Source: RGDT01 sp964630925
GTDB lineage: Bacteria > Planctomycetota > Planctomycetia > Gemmatales > Gemmataceae
DNA: 7,451 bases
NCBI GenBank assembly: GCA_964630925.1
Contig: CAZVZK010000277.1
Location: 1-7,451 of the forward strand
Direction: 5' to 3'
In this document: positions 6,613 to 7,451 of the stretch, piece by piece
Position numbering within the stretch: position 1 is the first letter of the stretch
Layout of the letters: each line of letters opens with the position of its first letter
The notes under the pieces: generated by a model
Databases searched by the model: none
What the model was told of the DNA's origin: nothing
The model's input: only the letters and a program-made list of their open reading frames with translations
Position numbers and translations under genes: made by a program

Positions 6613-6656
6613 GATGCGTCTTTTGTTTCACCTGCTGGCTACTGGCTGCTGGCTAC
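6573..6656 (-). other. Compound RNA hairpin in the spacer after the phosphoketolase gene
   Basis: The inner stem pairs 6637-6650 with 6599-6612 around a 24-base A-rich loop (6613-6636). In - strand RNA all 14 positions pair: 11 Watson-Crick and 3 G-U (6649/6600, 6642/6607, 6641/6608). On the + strand the same three positions are A-C mismatches. An outer stem pairs 6573-6580 with 6649-6656 (8 perfect base pairs) and shares two bases with the inner one. No U-tract follows, so this is not a standard intrinsic terminator. It could stabilise the 3' end of the phosphoketolase message or separate it from the downstream genes. Confidence 0.5.
6633..6656. repeat. Degenerate 7-base tandem repeats, right block
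   Basis: The + strand reads TGCTGGC (6633-6639), TACTGGC (6640-6646) and TGCTGGC (6647-6653), then a partial unit TAC. It is in inverted orientation to the left block at 6564-6612 and separated from it by 20 bases that contain a T-rich run (6619-6627). The two blocks together supply the arms of the hairpin. Confidence 0.65.
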
Positions 6657-6674
6657 GGCGAGCGCCAGCGAGCC
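6644..6674 (-). other. Hairpin just after the phosphoketolase stop, competing with the larger one
   Basis: Bases 6644-6653 pair with 6664-6674 in 10 Watson-Crick pairs with a single bulged base (6670) and a 10-base loop. In the - strand transcript it begins 2 bases after the phosphoketolase TGA. It uses bases 6644-6650, which also form part of the 14-bp stem of the larger hairpin, so the two cannot exist at once. There is no U-tract. Confidence 0.4.
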
Positions 6675-6676
6675 GG

Positions 6677-7451
6677 TCAGACGTTATCCCCCTCGGTCGA
6701 GGTGCCGCGCACCGCGGCCGGCTCCTTCGCGCCCCACTTCCAGCCGCTGATCGCCGGCATGTCGTCGCCGTGCTTCATGATGTACTGCTTGTGGTCGATC
6801 AGCTTCTCGTGGATCGCCTGCTTGAAGTAGGCGGCCCTGGAGCCGAGCTGCGGCAGGCGGTCGATCACGTCCTCGATCAGGTGGAAGCGGTCGAGGTCGT
6901 TCATGACCACCATGTCGAAGGGCGTCGTCGTCGTCCCCTCCTCCTTGTAGCCGCGCACGTGGATGTTCTTGTGGTTGGTCCGCCGGTAGGTCAGCCGGTG
7001 GATCAGCCACGGGTAGCCGTGGAAGGCGAGGATGATGGGCCTGTCCTTGGTGAACAGGGCGTCGAAGTCGCGGTCCGACAGGCCGTGCGGGTGCTCCTCT
7101 GGCGGCTGCAGCTTCATCAGGTTCACGATGTTGACCACGCGGACCTTCAGCTCCGGCAGGTGCTTGCGGATCAATTCCACGGCGGCCAGCGTCTCCAGCG
7201 TCGGCACGTCGCCGCAGCAGGCCATCACCACGTCCGGCTCGCACCCCTTGTCGTTGCTGGCCCACTCCCAGATGCCCAGCCCCTCGGTGCAGTGCTTGAT
7301 GGCCTGGTCCATCGTGAGCCACTGGGGCGCCGGCTGCTTGCCCGCGATCACGACGTTGACGTAGTTGCGGCTGCGGAGGCAGTGGTCCGTGACGCTGAGC
7401 AGCGTGTTGGCGTCCGGCGGCAGGTAGACGCGGATGACCTCGGCCTTCTTG
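6677..7451 (-). CDS. Phosphoketolase, C-terminal part (gene runs off the right edge)
   Basis: The 257 visible codons are the C-terminal third of a xylulose-5-phosphate/fructose-6-phosphate phosphoketolase, a thiamine-diphosphate enzyme of about 790 residues that cleaves the sugar phosphate with inorganic phosphate to give acetyl phosphate. Seen in order are EVIRVYLPPDANTLLSVTDHCL just inside the right edge, NYVNVVIAGKQPAPQWL, EPDVVMACCGDVPTLETLAAVELIRKHLP, VRVVNIVNLMKL, DRDFDALFTKDRPIILAFHGYPWLIHRLTYRR, and VRGYKEEGTTTTPFDMVVMNDLDRFHL, all typical of the XFP C-terminal domain. The frame is open through the edge (first full codon at 7450-7448); a GTG at 7351 is internal. The ThDP-binding and catalytic N-terminal parts are outside the window. 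The enzyme is cytoplasmic. No acetate kinase or phosphotransacetylase gene follows it here. Confidence 0.96.
   Translation of the reverse strand, partial: KKAEVIRVYLPPDANTLLSVTDHCLRSRNYVNVVIAGKQPAPQWLTMDQAIKHCTEGLGIWEWASNDKGCEPDVVMACCGDVPTLETLAAVELIRKHLPELKVRVVNIVNLMKLQPPEEHPHGLSDRDFDALFTKDRPIILAFHGYPWLIHRLTYRRTNHKNIHVRGYKEEGTTTTPFDMVVMNDLDRFHLIEDVIDRLPQLGSRAAYFKQAIHEKLIDHKQYIMKHGDDMPAISGWKWGAKEPAAVRGTSTEGDNV

Noticed and set aside
6677..7351. Separate 224-residue gene starting with GTG at 7351
   Set aside because: The same frame continues upstream to the window edge with phosphoketolase sequence (VYLPPDANTLLSVTDHC), so the GTG encodes an internal valine.
1..7451. Defence system, toxin-antitoxin pair, prophage, insertion sequence, CRISPR array, tRNA or rRNA
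   Set aside because: None of the translated genes has such a domain, there are no direct terminal repeats or array-like spacers, and no tRNA- or rRNA-like sequence was seen on either strand.

Overview
The window is very GC-rich coding DNA that looks like a planctomycete chromosome (inference; Gemmata- or Isosphaera-like). The clues are a glycine-rich secreted protein of the type annotated 'mu-protocadherin-like' in planctomycetes, a secreted SnoaL-like protein of the SgcJ/EcaC family, and a small conserved protein rich in W/P/Y motifs that I recall from planctomycete genomes. There is no sign of a phage, a transposon, a CRISPR array or a defence island.

Layout: on the + strand, after a 119-base leader with no convincing promoter, lies one lipoprotein gene (120-1199). 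Everything else reads on the - strand. From right to left it is: the C-terminal third of a phosphoketolase, running off the right edge (7451-6677); a 134-base spacer filled with degenerate 7-base repeats that can fold into hairpins; a secreted SnoaL-like/DUF1579-like two-domain protein (6542-5583); a glycine-rich secreted protein whose GTG start overlaps the previous stop by 4 bases (5586-4246); a 68-residue hypothetical protein (4169-3963); and a 908-residue GH63-type glucosidase (3926-1200). The glucosidase stop and the lipoprotein stop abut with no bases between them.

The five - strand genes have gaps of 134, -4, 76 and 36 bases and could be one transcript. The spacer after the phosphoketolase is the likeliest place for it to be broken up or regulated. 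Functionally, the two ends of the group are cytoplasmic carbohydrate enzymes: phosphoketolase, which makes acetyl phosphate from sugar phosphates, and a GH63 glucosidase of unknown natural substrate. Between them are two exported proteins of unknown role that are probably translationally coupled. A shared physiological theme is not evident from sequence.

The most interesting non-coding signal is the spacer at 6543-6676. One arm pair makes an uninterrupted 14-bp helix only in the RNA of the strand the genes are transcribed from, because its three non-Watson-Crick positions become G-U pairs there and A-C mismatches on the other strand. A second hairpin just after the phosphoketolase stop competes for the same bases. 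I found no clear undescribed multi-gene system.
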